64,000 nucleotides of DNA, from positions 62,001 through 126,000 of the forward strand of contig CALDUK010000009.1 in assembly GCA_937924905.1 (NCBI GenBank). Direction: 5' to 3'. The translations under genes were made by a program, and so were the position numbers. The notes beneath the pieces were generated by a model that was given only the letters and a program-made list of their open reading frames with translations, did not search any database and was not told where the DNA came from. This DNA is from an uncultured Paracoccaceae bacterium. Its GTDB lineage: Bacteria; Pseudomonadota; Alphaproteobacteria; Rhodobacterales; Rhodobacteraceae. Positions 17,948-26,318 of this stretch are shown in pieces; the stretch's first letter is position 1; each line of letters opens with the position of its first letter.

Positions 17948-18546
17948 TTGGAAGTTTGCTGGGCGTCCTGTTTGGCGGCGGGCGCAATGCGATCCGCGAG
18001 ACCGCCGAAGTGTTTCGCCCCAATGCCGAAGGCGAGGCGGCGCGTTCGGCGGCCAAATCGGCCGCAGCGCTGGCGCAGTTTGCGTCTGAGTTTCAGATCG
18101 AACGGCGGGGCTGGTTTGACCGTTTTATAGACGGGGTAAACCGTTTGCCGCGCCCGATGCTGGCGCTGGGAACGCTGGGGTTGTTTGTTTCGGCGATGAC
18201 CGATCCGGTCTGGTTTGCCCAGCGGATGCAGGGGGTGGCTTTGGTGCCGGAGCCCTTGTGGTGGCTGATGGGGGCGATTGTGTCTTTCTATTTTGGCGCC
18301 CGTCACCAGGCGAAAACGCATGAGTTGCAACAGTCTTTGGCTGAAACGCTGGCGCGGGCGCCAGAGGTTATGCGCGGAATTGAACGCCTCGAGCGCGTGG
18401 GGGGCGAGACGGAGCGTGAGGACATCCTTGTCGTGGGGGGTGGGGATGTCCGTGCTGTGGAGGACCACAGCCCGTCTCGCCCCCAGATGCGCGCATCCGG
18501 TGACAATCCGGCGCTGGACGATTGGAGGCGGTTGCGTGGAGGGTGA
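17944..18546 (+). CDS. GTA-type 3TM holin family protein
   Basis: 200 aa. A mildly hydrophobic glycine-rich N-terminus (MIGSLLGVLFGGG) is followed by an Ala-rich helix and two clear membrane segments (about 68-88, with WF at the end, and 103-119). The C-terminal half is charged and low in hydrophobicity. The pattern matches the family named holin of 3TMs, for gene-transfer release. Holins permeabilise the inner membrane so the endolysin can reach the wall. Translation is coupled to the endolysin by a 4-bp overlap. No phage structural genes are nearby, which favours a chromosomal GTA lysis locus over a prophage. Confidence 0.75.
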   Translation: MIGSLLGVLFGGGRNAIRETAEVFRPNAEGEAARSAAKSAAALAQFASEFQIERRGWFDRFIDGVNRLPRPMLALGTLGLFVSAMTDPVWFAQRMQGVALVPEPLWWLMGAIVSFYFGARHQAKTHELQQSLAETLARAPEVMRGIERLERVGGETEREDILVVGGGDVRAVEDHSPSRPQMRASGDNPALDDWRRLRGG

Positions 18547-18715
18547 TCTGTTGGTCAAGCTGGTGGCCGAACACGGCCCCTGGGTGGTTTTGGTGTTCTT
18601 CCTGTTGTGGCGCGACGCCGAAAAGGACCGGGCAACGCGTGCGGTTCTGGACAAGAACGCGGCGGTTTTGACGGAAATCGCCACGGTCATCCGGGAACGG
18701 ATGCCAAGGACATGA
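18536..18715 (+). CDS. Small membrane protein, holin-accessory candidate (59 aa)
   Basis: A GTG start at 18536 is preceded by GGAGG at 18524-18528, giving good spacing, and overlaps the holin gene by 11 bp. The product has one hydrophobic stretch (about residues 5-25, with HGPWVVLVFFLLW) followed by a highly charged helix. This layout resembles BhlA/UviB-like holin-associated peptides, but the similarity is only in pattern. It overlaps the next small gene by ATGA. The function is not recognised. Confidence 0.6.
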   Translation: MEGDLLVKLVAEHGPWVVLVFFLLWRDAEKDRATRAVLDKNAAVLTEIATVIRERMPRT

Positions 18716-18846
18716 CCATGTTCAATGGGCTTTGGGGTGAGTTGCGTCGGCTGGTTGCGGGGCCAGAGCTTTGGCGCGCGGTCGATAAAAATGACAAAGC
18801 GGCGGACGAATTGGACGCGCTTTTGCGAGAGGTTTTGAGGAAATGA
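18712..18846 (+). CDS. Small hypothetical protein (44 aa)
   Basis: The ATG at 18712 overlaps the stop of the 59-aa gene, and the TGA at 18844-18846 overlaps the ATG of the next gene, so it is coupled on both sides. The 44-residue product is mostly charged and amphipathic (GELRRLVAGPELWR, then DELDALLREVLRK) with no membrane segment. A second ATG two codons in could also be used. I do not recognise a family; the overlaps are the main support for its being translated. Confidence 0.5.
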   Translation: MTMFNGLWGELRRLVAGPELWRAVDKNDKAADELDALLREVLRK

Positions 18847-19265
18847 TCAAACCGATTGTTTTGCTTGTCGGGTTTATTGTGGTGTTTGAGCTGTCGCATG
18901 CCGTGTTCGGTTACGGCGCTGTTTATCAGGTGGGCTATGGGGCGTTTTCCGTTCTGGCCGCTGTGATTGCGGGCACGTTTTTCTGGCTGTGGGCCAAACG
19001 ATCAACGCCTTTGGCGCTGGGCATGGCGTTTGGATGGGCGGGATCGGCCAGCCTTATGGCGTGGTGGTGGGTGTTTGATCTGTTGGACTGGCCCGATGTG
19101 ATGATCGAAAGTTGGGTCTTGTTTGTGTTTCTGTCGGTCTATTTCGTGGGCGCTGTTCAGCATCTGGAGGTGATTGGCCGGTCGTTTGGCCTGTCGCGCC
19201 GGTTTGCTGTCTTTCCTATCGCGCTGGCGTTGGCTGTGTCTTTGGCCGTCCGGTTTCTGATTTAG
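18843..19265 (+). CDS. Hypothetical membrane protein (140 aa)
   Basis: About four hydrophobic segments (near 3-20, 30-50, 60-80 with a WWWVFD motif, and 90-137 in two parts), and a largely polar-free sequence, make this an integral inner-membrane protein. It is the last member of the overlapping chain beginning with the endolysin. It ends 62 bp before ccmF, so it could be associated with either the lysis cassette or cytochrome c maturation. No family was recognised. Confidence 0.6.
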   Translation: MIKPIVLLVGFIVVFELSHAVFGYGAVYQVGYGAFSVLAAVIAGTFFWLWAKRSTPLALGMAFGWAGSASLMAWWWVFDLLDWPDVMIESWVLFVFLSVYFVGAVQHLEVIGRSFGLSRRFAVFPIALALAVSLAVRFLI

Positions 19266-19327
19266 GCCTGACGCCTTGCGACCACGCGCCGCTTGGCCTG
19301 ACGGGCGGCGTGTTCTACATTCGGTTT

Positions 19328-21298
19328 ATGATTGTAGAGCTGGGACATTTCGCGCTTTTGCTGGCCCTTCTGGTGGCCGCATTGCAGATGGTGGTGCCGT
19401 TTTGGGGCGCACAGCGGGACTGGGCGTCATGGATGGCCGTTGGGCCGCCGGCGGCGATGGTTCAGGCGATTTTATTGACGTTTTCCTTTGGTGCGCTGAC
19501 CTATGCGTTTGTGACGTCTGATTTCTCGGTTCGGTTGGTGGCGTTGAATTCGCATACGCTGAAGCCGATGCTGTATAAGGTGACGGGCGTTTGGGGAAAC
19601 CACGAAGGGTCGATGCTGTTGTGGTGTTTGATCCTGGCGCTTTTTGGCGCTTTGGTCGCCTTGTTCGGGGGCAATTTGCCGGACCGGTTGAAAGCGCGGG
19701 TTTTGGCGGTTCAGGCGTCGGTCGGGGTGGCGTTCCTGTGTTTCCTTATTTTCACGTCAAACCCGTTTCTGCGCCTGGTCAGCCCGCCGATGAACGGCCA
19801 GGATCTGAACCCGTTGTTGCAGGACCCCGGTTTGGCGTTTCATCCGCCGTTTTTGTACATCGGCTATGTCGGGCTTTCGATGAGCTTTTCCTTTGCCGTC
19901 GCCGCCTTGATCGAAGGCCGTGTGGACGCGGCCTGGGGGCGCTGGGTGCGGCCCTGGACGTTGTTGGCCTGGCTGAACCTGACGGTCGGGATCGCTTTGG
20001 GATCGTGGTGGGCCTATTACGAGCTGGGTTGGGGCGGTTTCTGGTTTTGGGATCCGGTTGAAAACGCCAGTTTTATGCCCTGGTTGATTGCGGCGGCTTT
20101 GCTGCATTCGGCCATCGTCGTGGAAAAGCGCGAGGCGTTGAAAAGCTGGACCATTCTGCTGGCTATTCTGGCGTTCGGGTTTTCGCTGATCGGCGCGTTC
20201 ATTGTGCGGTCGGGCGTTTTGACCAGCGTGCATGCCTTTGCGAATGATCCCGAACGCGGGGTGTATTTGCTGGGTATCACCGTAGTTTTCATGGGCGGGG
20301 CGCTGACGCTTTACGCGGTGCGCGCCAGCGAGATGCAGGCCAAGGGCGTGTTTTCATCGGTCAGCCGGGAAAGTGCGCTTGTGTTGAACAACGTGCTTTT
20401 GGCGGTTGCGACGTTTGTTGTTTTCATCGGGACGATCTGGCCGTTGGTGGCTGAGATGGCGTTTGACCGCAAAGTGTCGGTTGGCCCGCCGTTTTTCGAC
20501 GCGGCTTTCACGCCGTTTATGATCCTTTTGGCGGTGCTGTTGCCGGTGGGGTCTGTCCTGCCGTGGAAGCGGGCCAAACTGGGCCGTTCGTTGCGGCCTT
20601 TGTGGATAGCGTTGTTATTGGCGTTCGCGGCGGCGGCACTGGTTTGGGTGTTTCAGACCGGGCGCACGCTTTTGGCCCCGGCGGGTGCGCTTCTGGGGGC
20701 CTGGCTTGTCATGGGCACGCTGGCCGATTTGTGGGTGCGGACCGGGCGCGGCGCGTTGCGCGGAAAGGTCAGCCGGGCCTTGCGCCTGCCGCGCGCCGAT
20801 TGGGGCCGCATGGTGGCTCATGCCGGGTTTGGGGTGACGATCTTTGGGATTGCCGCCTTGCTGGCCTGGGAAATCGAGGATGTGCGGACCGCGCAGATTG
20901 GCGATACCTATCGCGTTGGTTCCTATGACGTGACGCTGGAGGATGTGCGCGACGTTGAAGGGCCGAATTACCTGTCGACCATGGCGGTGATCCGTCTGGC
21001 GCGGAACGGGCGCGAGGTGGCGGTGTTGACACCGGAGAGCCGGTTTTACCCGGTCGCGGGCATGCCGACGACCGAAGCGGCCATCGACAACGGTGTGTTT
21101 CGTGACCTTTATGTGGTGATTGGCGACGAACAGGGGGATGGCAGCTGGGCGGTGCGGGCTTTTGTAAAACCTTATGCCAACTGGATCTGGGCAGGCGCCA
21201 TTATCATGTCGCTGGGCGGTATTCTGTCTTTGACCGACCGGCGGTACCGGGTGGCCGCTGGTGCGCGCAAGGATGCGGTTGCGGTGCCGGCGGAATGA
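19328..21298 (+). CDS. ccmF: Cytochrome c haem lyase subunit CcmF
   Basis: 656-aa polytopic inner-membrane protein that ligates haem from CcmE to apocytochrome c. The tryptophan-rich WWD-type motif GWGGFWFWDPVENASF begins near Trp235, facing the periplasm. Many membrane segments and several conserved histidines are spread along the chain. The ATG at 19328 begins MIVELGHFALLLALL, the usual CcmF start. The upstream extension in the same frame lies over the previous gene and is not coding. It overlaps ccmH by ATGA. Confidence 0.95.
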   Translation: MIVELGHFALLLALLVAALQMVVPFWGAQRDWASWMAVGPPAAMVQAILLTFSFGALTYAFVTSDFSVRLVALNSHTLKPMLYKVTGVWGNHEGSMLLWCLILALFGALVALFGGNLPDRLKARVLAVQASVGVAFLCFLIFTSNPFLRLVSPPMNGQDLNPLLQDPGLAFHPPFLYIGYVGLSMSFSFAVAALIEGRVDAAWGRWVRPWTLLAWLNLTVGIALGSWWAYYELGWGGFWFWDPVENASFMPWLIAAALLHSAIVVEKREALKSWTILLAILAFGFSLIGAFIVRSGVLTSVHAFANDPERGVYLLGITVVFMGGALTLYAVRASEMQAKGVFSSVSRESALVLNNVLLAVATFVVFIGTIWPLVAEMAFDRKVSVGPPFFDAAFTPFMILLAVLLPVGSVLPWKRAKLGRSLRPLWIALLLAFAAAALVWVFQTGRTLLAPAGALLGAWLVMGTLADLWVRTGRGALRGKVSRALRLPRADWGRMVAHAGFGVTIFGIAALLAWEIEDVRTAQIGDTYRVGSYDVTLEDVRDVEGPNYLSTMAVIRLARNGREVAVLTPESRFYPVAGMPTTEAAIDNGVFRDLYVVIGDEQGDGSWAVRAFVKPYANWIWAGAIIMSLGGILSLTDRRYRVAAGARKDAVAVPAE

Positions 21299-21741
21299 TC
21301 CGGGTTCTGGTTCTTTGGCTGGCTTTGGCAGGCGCGGCCTTTGCGGTGGAGCCTGACGAGATACTGGATGACCCGGTTCTGGAAGAGCGCGCGCGCGAAT
21401 TGTCAAAGGGTCTGCGTTGTCTGGTGTGCCGGAATGAAAGTATCGACGAAAGCAACGCCGAACTGGCGCGCGACCTGCGGCTTCTTGTGCGCGAACGGCT
21501 GGTTGAAGGCGACACCGATGACGAGGTGATTGCGTATCTGGTCGGGCGGTTTGGCGAATATGTTTTGCTGACGCCGCGCGCCACCGGGGCCAATCTGGTG
21601 CTTTGGGTGGCCGCGCCTGTTTTGTTTCTGATCGGGCTGGGGGTTGCGTTTGGCTATGTGCGCGGGCGGCGCGACGATGCCGCGCCGGGTGATTTGTCTG
21701 ACGACGAAAAGTCCCGGCTGGCCGAGCTGACCCGCGAGTAA
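21295..21741 (+). CDS. ccmH: Cytochrome c maturation thiol reductase CcmH (CycL)
   Basis: 148 aa. A cleavable signal peptide ends near AAFA-VE, and the redox motif LRCLVC places Cys42 and Cys45 in the periplasm. A C-terminal membrane segment (about 99-120) anchors it. It keeps apocytochrome CXXCH cysteines reduced for haem ligation. This is the short CcmH form without the TPR domain, which here is supplied by a separate CcmI gene some 15 kb away. It overlaps the ccmF stop codon. Confidence 0.94.
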   Translation: MIRVLVLWLALAGAAFAVEPDEILDDPVLEERARELSKGLRCLVCRNESIDESNAELARDLRLLVRERLVEGDTDDEVIAYLVGRFGEYVLLTPRATGANLVLWVAAPVLFLIGLGVAFGYVRGRRDDAAPGDLSDDEKSRLAELTRE

Positions 21742-21809
21742 CGCCGCGTTTCCCTTTCCTGAACAGGGCGGCTCACTTATGCCTGTTCTGACATCATTGA
21801 GGGATGACC

Positions 21810-22586
21810 ATGGAATATCAGACGCTGACAGTTCTTCGCCGCGACGGCTATGCGGTTATCACCATGAACCGGCCCGAGGTGAAGAACGCGCTTAACACCC
21901 AGATGCGGGCCGAGTTGCTGCACGCGTTTCGGGCCGAGGCGAAGACGGCGCGCGCCATTGTTCTGACAGGCGAAGGCGATGCGTTTTGTTCCGGTCAGGA
22001 TCTGAGCGATGCCAAATCGATTGCCAGTGTGAACATGGAACGGACCTTGCGGGACGAATATGTGCCGCTTTTGCGCGCGATTTTCGACTGCCCCGTCCCG
22101 ACGATTGCAGCGGTCAATGGCGCTGCTGCGGGGGCCGGTGCGAATTTGGCCCTGGCCGCTGATGTGGTGATTGCGGCCGAGCGCGCGGTGTTTTTGCAGG
22201 CTTTCACGCGGATTGGTCTGATCCCCGATGCGGGCGGTACATACTGGTTGCCGCGTCAGGTCGGTTTTGCCCGCGCCATGGGGGCGACCCTGTTCGCCGA
22301 GCCGGTGCCTGCCATGCAGGCTGCCGAATGGGGGATGATCTGGGAAGCCGTGCCGGACGCCGATTTTGCCACCCATTGGGCCGACCGCGCGGCGCGATTG
22401 GCCGCCGGCCCGACGGTGACCTATCAGTACACAAAAGAAGCCATTCGCGCGTCCTATGGCAACTCGCTGGAGGATCAGTTGCTGGTCGAGGCGAAGTTGC
22501 AAGGCAAATGCGGCAAGACGCGAGACTTCCGCGAGGGTGTCATGGCGTTTCTTGAAAAACGCCCGGCGTCTTACGAAGGGCGCTGA
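21810..22586 (+). CDS. Enoyl-CoA hydratase/isomerase family protein (PaaG-like)
   Basis: 258-aa crotonase-fold enzyme. The oxyanion-hole and CoA-binding segment reads GDAFCSGQDL, then NGAAAGAGANLALAADV, and IGLIPDAGGTYWLPRQVG carries an Asp in the position used by PaaG-type isomerases. It may act as an enoyl-CoA hydratase or as the ring-expanding isomerase of phenylacetate catabolism; no other paa genes are near. The second ATG (21810) is favoured because GAGGGA lies 5 bp before it; an ATG at 21804 is also in frame. It converges on selO. Confidence 0.82.
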   Translation: MEYQTLTVLRRDGYAVITMNRPEVKNALNTQMRAELLHAFRAEAKTARAIVLTGEGDAFCSGQDLSDAKSIASVNMERTLRDEYVPLLRAIFDCPVPTIAAVNGAAAGAGANLALAADVVIAAERAVFLQAFTRIGLIPDAGGTYWLPRQVGFARAMGATLFAEPVPAMQAAEWGMIWEAVPDADFATHWADRAARLAAGPTVTYQYTKEAIRASYGNSLEDQLLVEAKLQGKCGKTRDFREGVMAFLEKRPASYEGR

Positions 22587-22590
22587 CGCC

Positions 22591-24015
22591 TCATGTGCCG
22601 CAAAATGTGTGCGGCACGATTTCGTCTTCGGTCGGCGCGTGGGTCAGATCGCGGGTGATATGGGACAAATTAAACGGTGTGCCCAGCGCCTGTGTCAGGC
22701 GGTGGAACGGCGCATCGTCACCAGCGACGGCGGCCTGGATGGCTTGTTCGATCCGGTGGGTGCGCGGGATGATGGCCGGGTTCACAGCGTCGAGCCCCGG
22801 TTTGATGGCTTCGGGCGTGGTGTCTTCTTCCGCAAGGCGGGCCGCCCAACTGGCGTGCCATGTGTCAAACGCGTCGGGGTCCAGAAACTGGTCGCGCGCC
22901 TGCGGGGTGCCAAGCGCGCGGAATGTGTTGGTGAAATCGGCCTGACCTGCGGCCATGGTTTCAAGCAGAGTTTCGATCAGTTGGGTGTCGCCATCCTGCG
23001 CTGTTTTCAGGCCAAGCTTGGCGCGGAACCGGTCTTGCCAATAGCGCTGGAACAGGTGGGGAAAGCGGTCGAGCGCGGTCTGGGCCGCGTCGCTGTCACC
23101 GATTAGGGGCAAAAGCGAGATGGCAAGCTGCGCCAGGTTCCACATTGCGATGTCCGGCTGACGGCCATAGGCATAGCGGCCCGCGCGGTCGATCGACGAA
23201 AAGACCCGCAGCGGGTGATAGCTGTCGAGAAAGGCGCATGGACCATAATCGATGGTTTCGCCCGAGATCGTCATATTGTCGGTGTTCATTACACCGTGGA
23301 TGAAGCCCAGACTAAGCCAATGCGCGATCAGGCGGGCTTGGCGTTCGATCACGCCGTTCAACAGATCAATTGCGGTGCCGTCCGCCCGGTCGTGGCGGGT
23401 CAGCGCGTGTGTGGTTAATGCGTGCAGGGCCTCTTTGTCGTCGCGCGCGGCAAAGTACTGGAACGTGCCGACGCGGATGTGGCTGGCGGCCACGCGTGTC
23501 AGGACCGCGCCGGGCAGGGGTGTTTCGCGCAGAACAGTGTCGCCGGTTGCAACCGCCGCCAGCGCGCGGGTTGTGGGCACGCCGAGGGCGGCCATTGCTT
23601 CGGACATGATGTATTCGCGCAGAACCGGCCCCAACCAGGCGCGGCCGTCGCCCATCCGGCTATAGGGGGTAGGGCCCGCGCCTTTGAGCTGGACGTCGAA
23701 ACGCGCGCCGTCGGGGGCCAGAAGCTCGCCCAGAAGAAGGGCGCGTCCATCGCCCAGTTGCGGGACAAAATTGCCAAACTGGTGACCGGCATAGGCCTGG
23801 GCCAGCGGGTCGGCACCTGCGGGCACGGCGTTGCCTGCCAGCGCGGCCAGCGCATCGTCGGTCCTTAACGCCTGGGGGTCCAGACCCAGACGGGCCGCCA
23901 GGGGCGCATTCAACGCGATGAGGCGGGGTTTGGACACGGGCGTTGGGGCAAGCCGGGCGTAAAACCGGCCCGGCAACCGGGCGTAGGAATTGTCAAAGGG
24001 CAGATCAAGCGGCAT
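22591..24015 (-). CDS. selO: Protein adenylyltransferase SelO (YdiU family)
   Basis: 474-aa pseudokinase-fold enzyme that transfers AMP to Ser, Thr or Tyr residues of proteins, linked to redox stress. Typical blocks are [18 protein letters not shown], then [20 protein letters not shown], and the catalytic-loop/metal region [19 protein letters not shown]. It ends in HTFCGT, the usual cysteine near the C-terminus in place of eukaryotic selenocysteine. It is probably last in a minus-strand group with the GNAT and nucleoside hydrolase genes, 51 bp behind the GNAT gene. Confidence 0.93.
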   Translation of the reverse strand: MPLDLPFDNSYARLPGRFYARLAPTPVSKPRLIALNAPLAARLGLDPQALRTDDALAALAGNAVPAGADPLAQAYAGHQFGNFVPQLGDGRALLLGELLAPDGARFDVQLKGAGPTPYSRMGDGRAWLGPVLREYIMSEAMAALGVPTTRALAAVATGDTVLRETPLPGAVLTRVAASHIRVGTFQYFAARDDKEALHALTTHALTRHDRADGTAIDLLNGVIERQARLIAHWLSLGFIHGVMNTDNMTISGETIDYGPCAFLDSYHPLRVFSSIDRAGRYAYGRQPDIAMWNLAQLAISLLPLIGDSDAAQTALDRFPHLFQRYWQDRFRAKLGLKTAQDGDTQLIETLLETMAAGQADFTNTFRALGTPQARDQFLDPDAFDTWHASWAARLAEEDTTPEAIKPGLDAVNPAIIPRTHRIEQAIQAAVAGDDAPFHRLTQALGTPFNLSHITRDLTHAPTEDEIVPHTFCGT

Positions 24016-24066
24016 GGAGCCCCCCTTGTGAACGGCGTGGCGCGTGCGGGGCGCGGGGCGCAGACC

Positions 24067-24513
24067 TTATGCGGTCCATGTCATCAGGTGGAAGCCGCGC
24101 AGTTTGAAGCCCGACCGGGTGTACAGCCGTTGCGCGCGTTCGTTGTCGGCGGCAACTTCAAGGCTGAGCGCTTTGACACCCGCGGCCTCGAGCGCTTTTT
24201 GAAGCGCCGTCAGGGCTTCGAAGCCCATGCCACGCCCGCGCACGGCTTCGCGTATCCAAAGTTCGTCCACGACACCGTCCATGCCGCCCAGTTCGATGGA
24301 CCAGCCAAAGCTGACCGCGATATAACCGACCGGGGCCATTTTGGGGCCAATCAGCCAGACCGCCCCATGAGGCGAGCCGTCAAGCAAAGGGGCGAGCGCG
24401 TCGCGGCGTGCCTGAGCCGTGCTGTCGATGCCGTCAAACGCGTGATAGGCCGCGACGAGCGGTTCAAGGCGGTCAAGATCGCCAGGGCCGGCCAGATGCA
24501 AAAGCTGGCTCAT
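24067..24513 (-). CDS. GNAT-family N-acetyltransferase
   Basis: 148 aa. The acetyl-CoA binding region is VDELWIREAVRGRGMGFEALTAL, with the RGRGMG pyrophosphate loop, followed by LEVAADNERAQRLYTRSGF, typical of the family. The substrate cannot be read. The ATG at 24513 overlaps the stop of the nucleoside hydrolase gene, so the two are coupled. The frame extends further upstream, but that part lies over the preceding gene and is not conserved-looking. Confidence 0.88.
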   Translation of the reverse strand: MSQLLHLAGPGDLDRLEPLVAAYHAFDGIDSTAQARRDALAPLLDGSPHGAVWLIGPKMAPVGYIAVSFGWSIELGGMDGVVDELWIREAVRGRGMGFEALTALQKALEAAGVKALSLEVAADNERAQRLYTRSGFKLRGFHLMTWTA

Positions 24514-25454
24514 GGCAGGCGCGCGATGCGTTGGGTCAGAAGGCGAAAGAACCCGTCTGCGTCGACATCGCCCATAAAGGTGGCATTTGCCGGGCGGTCT
24601 GTCACCCGCCACCAGTCGGCGACGGTCATGCCGCGGGTCAGCTGACTTTGGGTTTCAATCTCGACATTGATGTGCCGCCCTTTGAAAAGGTCGGGGTCCA
24701 GCAGATAGGCGATGGTGCAGGGGTCATGCAAAGGTGCGCCTGCGCTGCCGTATTTTTCTTTATCGAAGCGTTCAAAGAAATCGGTCCATTCGGCGACCAT
24801 GCGACCGGATTGATTGCCAAGATTTCGGAACGCTTCGACCCGTGGCCGTGTGGTCAGCGCCTTGTGGGTCACGTCCAGTGGCATCACGGTCAGGGGCACG
24901 CCGGATTTGAACACGATCTCAGCGGCTTCTGGATCAACATAGATGTTAAATTCGGCCGTGGGTGTGATGTTGCCGACCTCAAAATAGGCGCCGCCCATCA
25001 AGACGATTTCCGCCACTTTGCCGGTGATGTGGGGGGCTTTTTCAAAAGCGGTGGCGATGTTGGTCAGGGGGCCAAGGGGCACAAGCGTGACCGTACCCGC
25101 GGGCTGGGCAGTCAGTGTTTCGATGATGAAATCAACCGCATGCCCATCGGCCAGCGGCATTTGCGGGTCTGGCAGGCGCGGGCCATCCAGGCCGGTTTTG
25201 CCGTGGACATGTTCGGCCGTCACCAGCTTGTGGCGCAAAGGTGCATCGGCGCCCGCATAGACCGGGATGTCGGTTCTGCCCGCGAGTTCGCAAATGATGC
25301 GCACGTTTTTTTGGGTCAGAGCCAGCGGCACATTGCCCGCGACCGCCGTGATGCCAAGCACATCCAGGTCTTCGGGCGCGGCCAGCGCCAGCAGGATGGC
25401 GACGGCGTCATCCTGGCCGGGGTCTGTGTCGATGATAATCTTGCGCGGTGCCAT
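24510..25454 (-). CDS. Inosine-uridine-preferring nucleoside hydrolase family protein
   Basis: 314 aa with the start chosen here. The N-terminal calcium-binding signature IIIDTDPGQDDAVAILLAL and later blocks LVPLGPLTNIA, IVLMGGAYFEVGNITP and EFNIYVDPEAA are diagnostic. The enzyme cleaves ribonucleosides to base and ribose; specificity is uncertain. The ATG at 25454 puts the motif near the N-terminus as usual; in-frame upstream starts exist. The gene sits between a membrane protein and a GNAT gene in the same orientation. Confidence 0.9.
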   Translation of the reverse strand: MAPRKIIIDTDPGQDDAVAILLALAAPEDLDVLGITAVAGNVPLALTQKNVRIICELAGRTDIPVYAGADAPLRHKLVTAEHVHGKTGLDGPRLPDPQMPLADGHAVDFIIETLTAQPAGTVTLVPLGPLTNIATAFEKAPHITGKVAEIVLMGGAYFEVGNITPTAEFNIYVDPEAAEIVFKSGVPLTVMPLDVTHKALTTRPRVEAFRNLGNQSGRMVAEWTDFFERFDKEKYGSAGAPLHDPCTIAYLLDPDLFKGRHINVEIETQSQLTRGMTVADWWRVTDRPANATFMGDVDADGFFRLLTQRIARLP

Positions 25455-25502
25455 AGGCGCGACCATGGCGCGCGCGTCTGGTCTTGGCAATGGGCGTTTG
25501 GA

Positions 25503-26006
25503 TCAGGCCGCGATTGGCATGTGATCGTCAAACCAGCCGACGCGGCGGTGTTGCGCGGGCGTGCCTTGAACGCGGGCTGGAACACGTTCGCGCCAGCGGT
25601 TGTCCCACGGTGTGCGCCAGCGCGGTCCATCGCGCAGGATGCGCCCGTGCAGAACGCGGCTGACCAGAATGCCGCCCGAGACCACCAAAAGCGCGGTCAA
25701 AAGCGGGTTGGCCAGAATTTGAAAGCCAAGATGTGGAACGCATACGACAAAGAGCGACAGCATCAGGCGCGAGATCGCGATGGCTTCGATCATAAAGCGC
25801 ATGGCGGGAAAAACGATGCAAACCACAAGCGCCGCCACCCCGACCACAAGCGCATAGATCGCACCGGTGATCAGCGAAATATGGATGCCACCCACGAAAA
25901 CAGGGGATTGCAGATAGAACAAGACACCCGCCAGGAATGCGGTGAAGACGACAAAACCAAGGCGTCGTCGTTCCTTATAGATTAGTGATCCAAGCGCAGA
26001 ATGCAT
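25503..26006 (-). CDS. Hypothetical membrane protein (167 aa)
   Basis: Three to four hydrophobic segments (about 15-38, 42-65, 75-115), then a basic, proline-containing cytoplasmic tail rich in Arg and Trp. The ATG at 26006 has AAGGCGG a few bases upstream; an upstream in-frame TTG at 26060 is less likely. It is divergent from lon across 312 bp carrying a CtrA-type box, and is first in a minus-strand group with the nucleoside hydrolase. No family recognised. Confidence 0.65.
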   Translation of the reverse strand: MHSALGSLIYKERRRLGFVVFTAFLAGVLFYLQSPVFVGGIHISLITGAIYALVVGVAALVVCIVFPAMRFMIEAIAISRLMLSLFVVCVPHLGFQILANPLLTALLVVSGGILVSRVLHGRILRDGPRWRTPWDNRWRERVPARVQGTPAQHRRVGWFDDHMPIAA

Positions 26007-26318
26007 GACGCCGCCTTGTGCGGAGCCCCCAAACACCGGGTAACTTGGTTTTTTGGCCAAAGTTTGGCGGGTTCGTTAATTTTTCCTTAATAGAAACGGT
26101 TAAGGCTTTGTGAAGACTTCGTTGGGAGTTGGCGTTCAATCTGGTGTGGTTTGTGGATTTTCACGTTGTTCGCTTGCCCCTTCTGTGTGAGAGCGGCATT
26201 AAATGAGCGAAGAGCAGAAGGTTGAAGCCGCCACGCGCGGTACCACATATAGAGGCCAGGAGGGGATGCGCATCGCCGATATCGGGAGCGGTTCTCTTGC
26301 AGCTTCAAGGACACAAGA
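26007..26318. promoter_or_regulatory. Divergent promoter region of lon and the membrane protein gene, with CtrA-type box
   Basis: 312 bp without a gene. A perfect TTAA-N7-TTAA palindrome, the consensus site of the cell-cycle regulator CtrA, is at 26076-26090. A third TTAA at 26100-26103 makes an additional CCTTAA/TTAAGG inverted repeat (26085-26105). Further toward lon, CTTGCCCC near 26173 followed by GGCATTAAAT could be a heat-shock sigma-32 type promoter, but the match is weak. The box is 70 bp from the minus-strand start and about 229 bp from lon. Confidence 0.5.

Noticed and set aside
17336-19265. Endolysin plus holin as part of an integrated prophage
   Set aside because: No terminase, capsid, tail, integrase or attachment repeat is nearby, and flanking genes are housekeeping ccm genes. 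A GTA-type lysis locus fits better.
22595-22617. GTGCCGCA/TGCGGCAC hairpin at the convergent end of the hydratase and selO genes
   Set aside because: A perfect 8-bp stem but with no T-run on either side, and it lies within the selO coding end (HTFCGT). Not called a terminator.
24408-25985. Long plus-strand open frame (525 codons) opposite the nucleoside hydrolase and membrane protein genes
   Set aside because: It is antisense to well-recognised genes, its composition is rich in His, Arg, Gln and Gly without domains, and it starts without a ribosome binding site. A GC-rich shadow frame.
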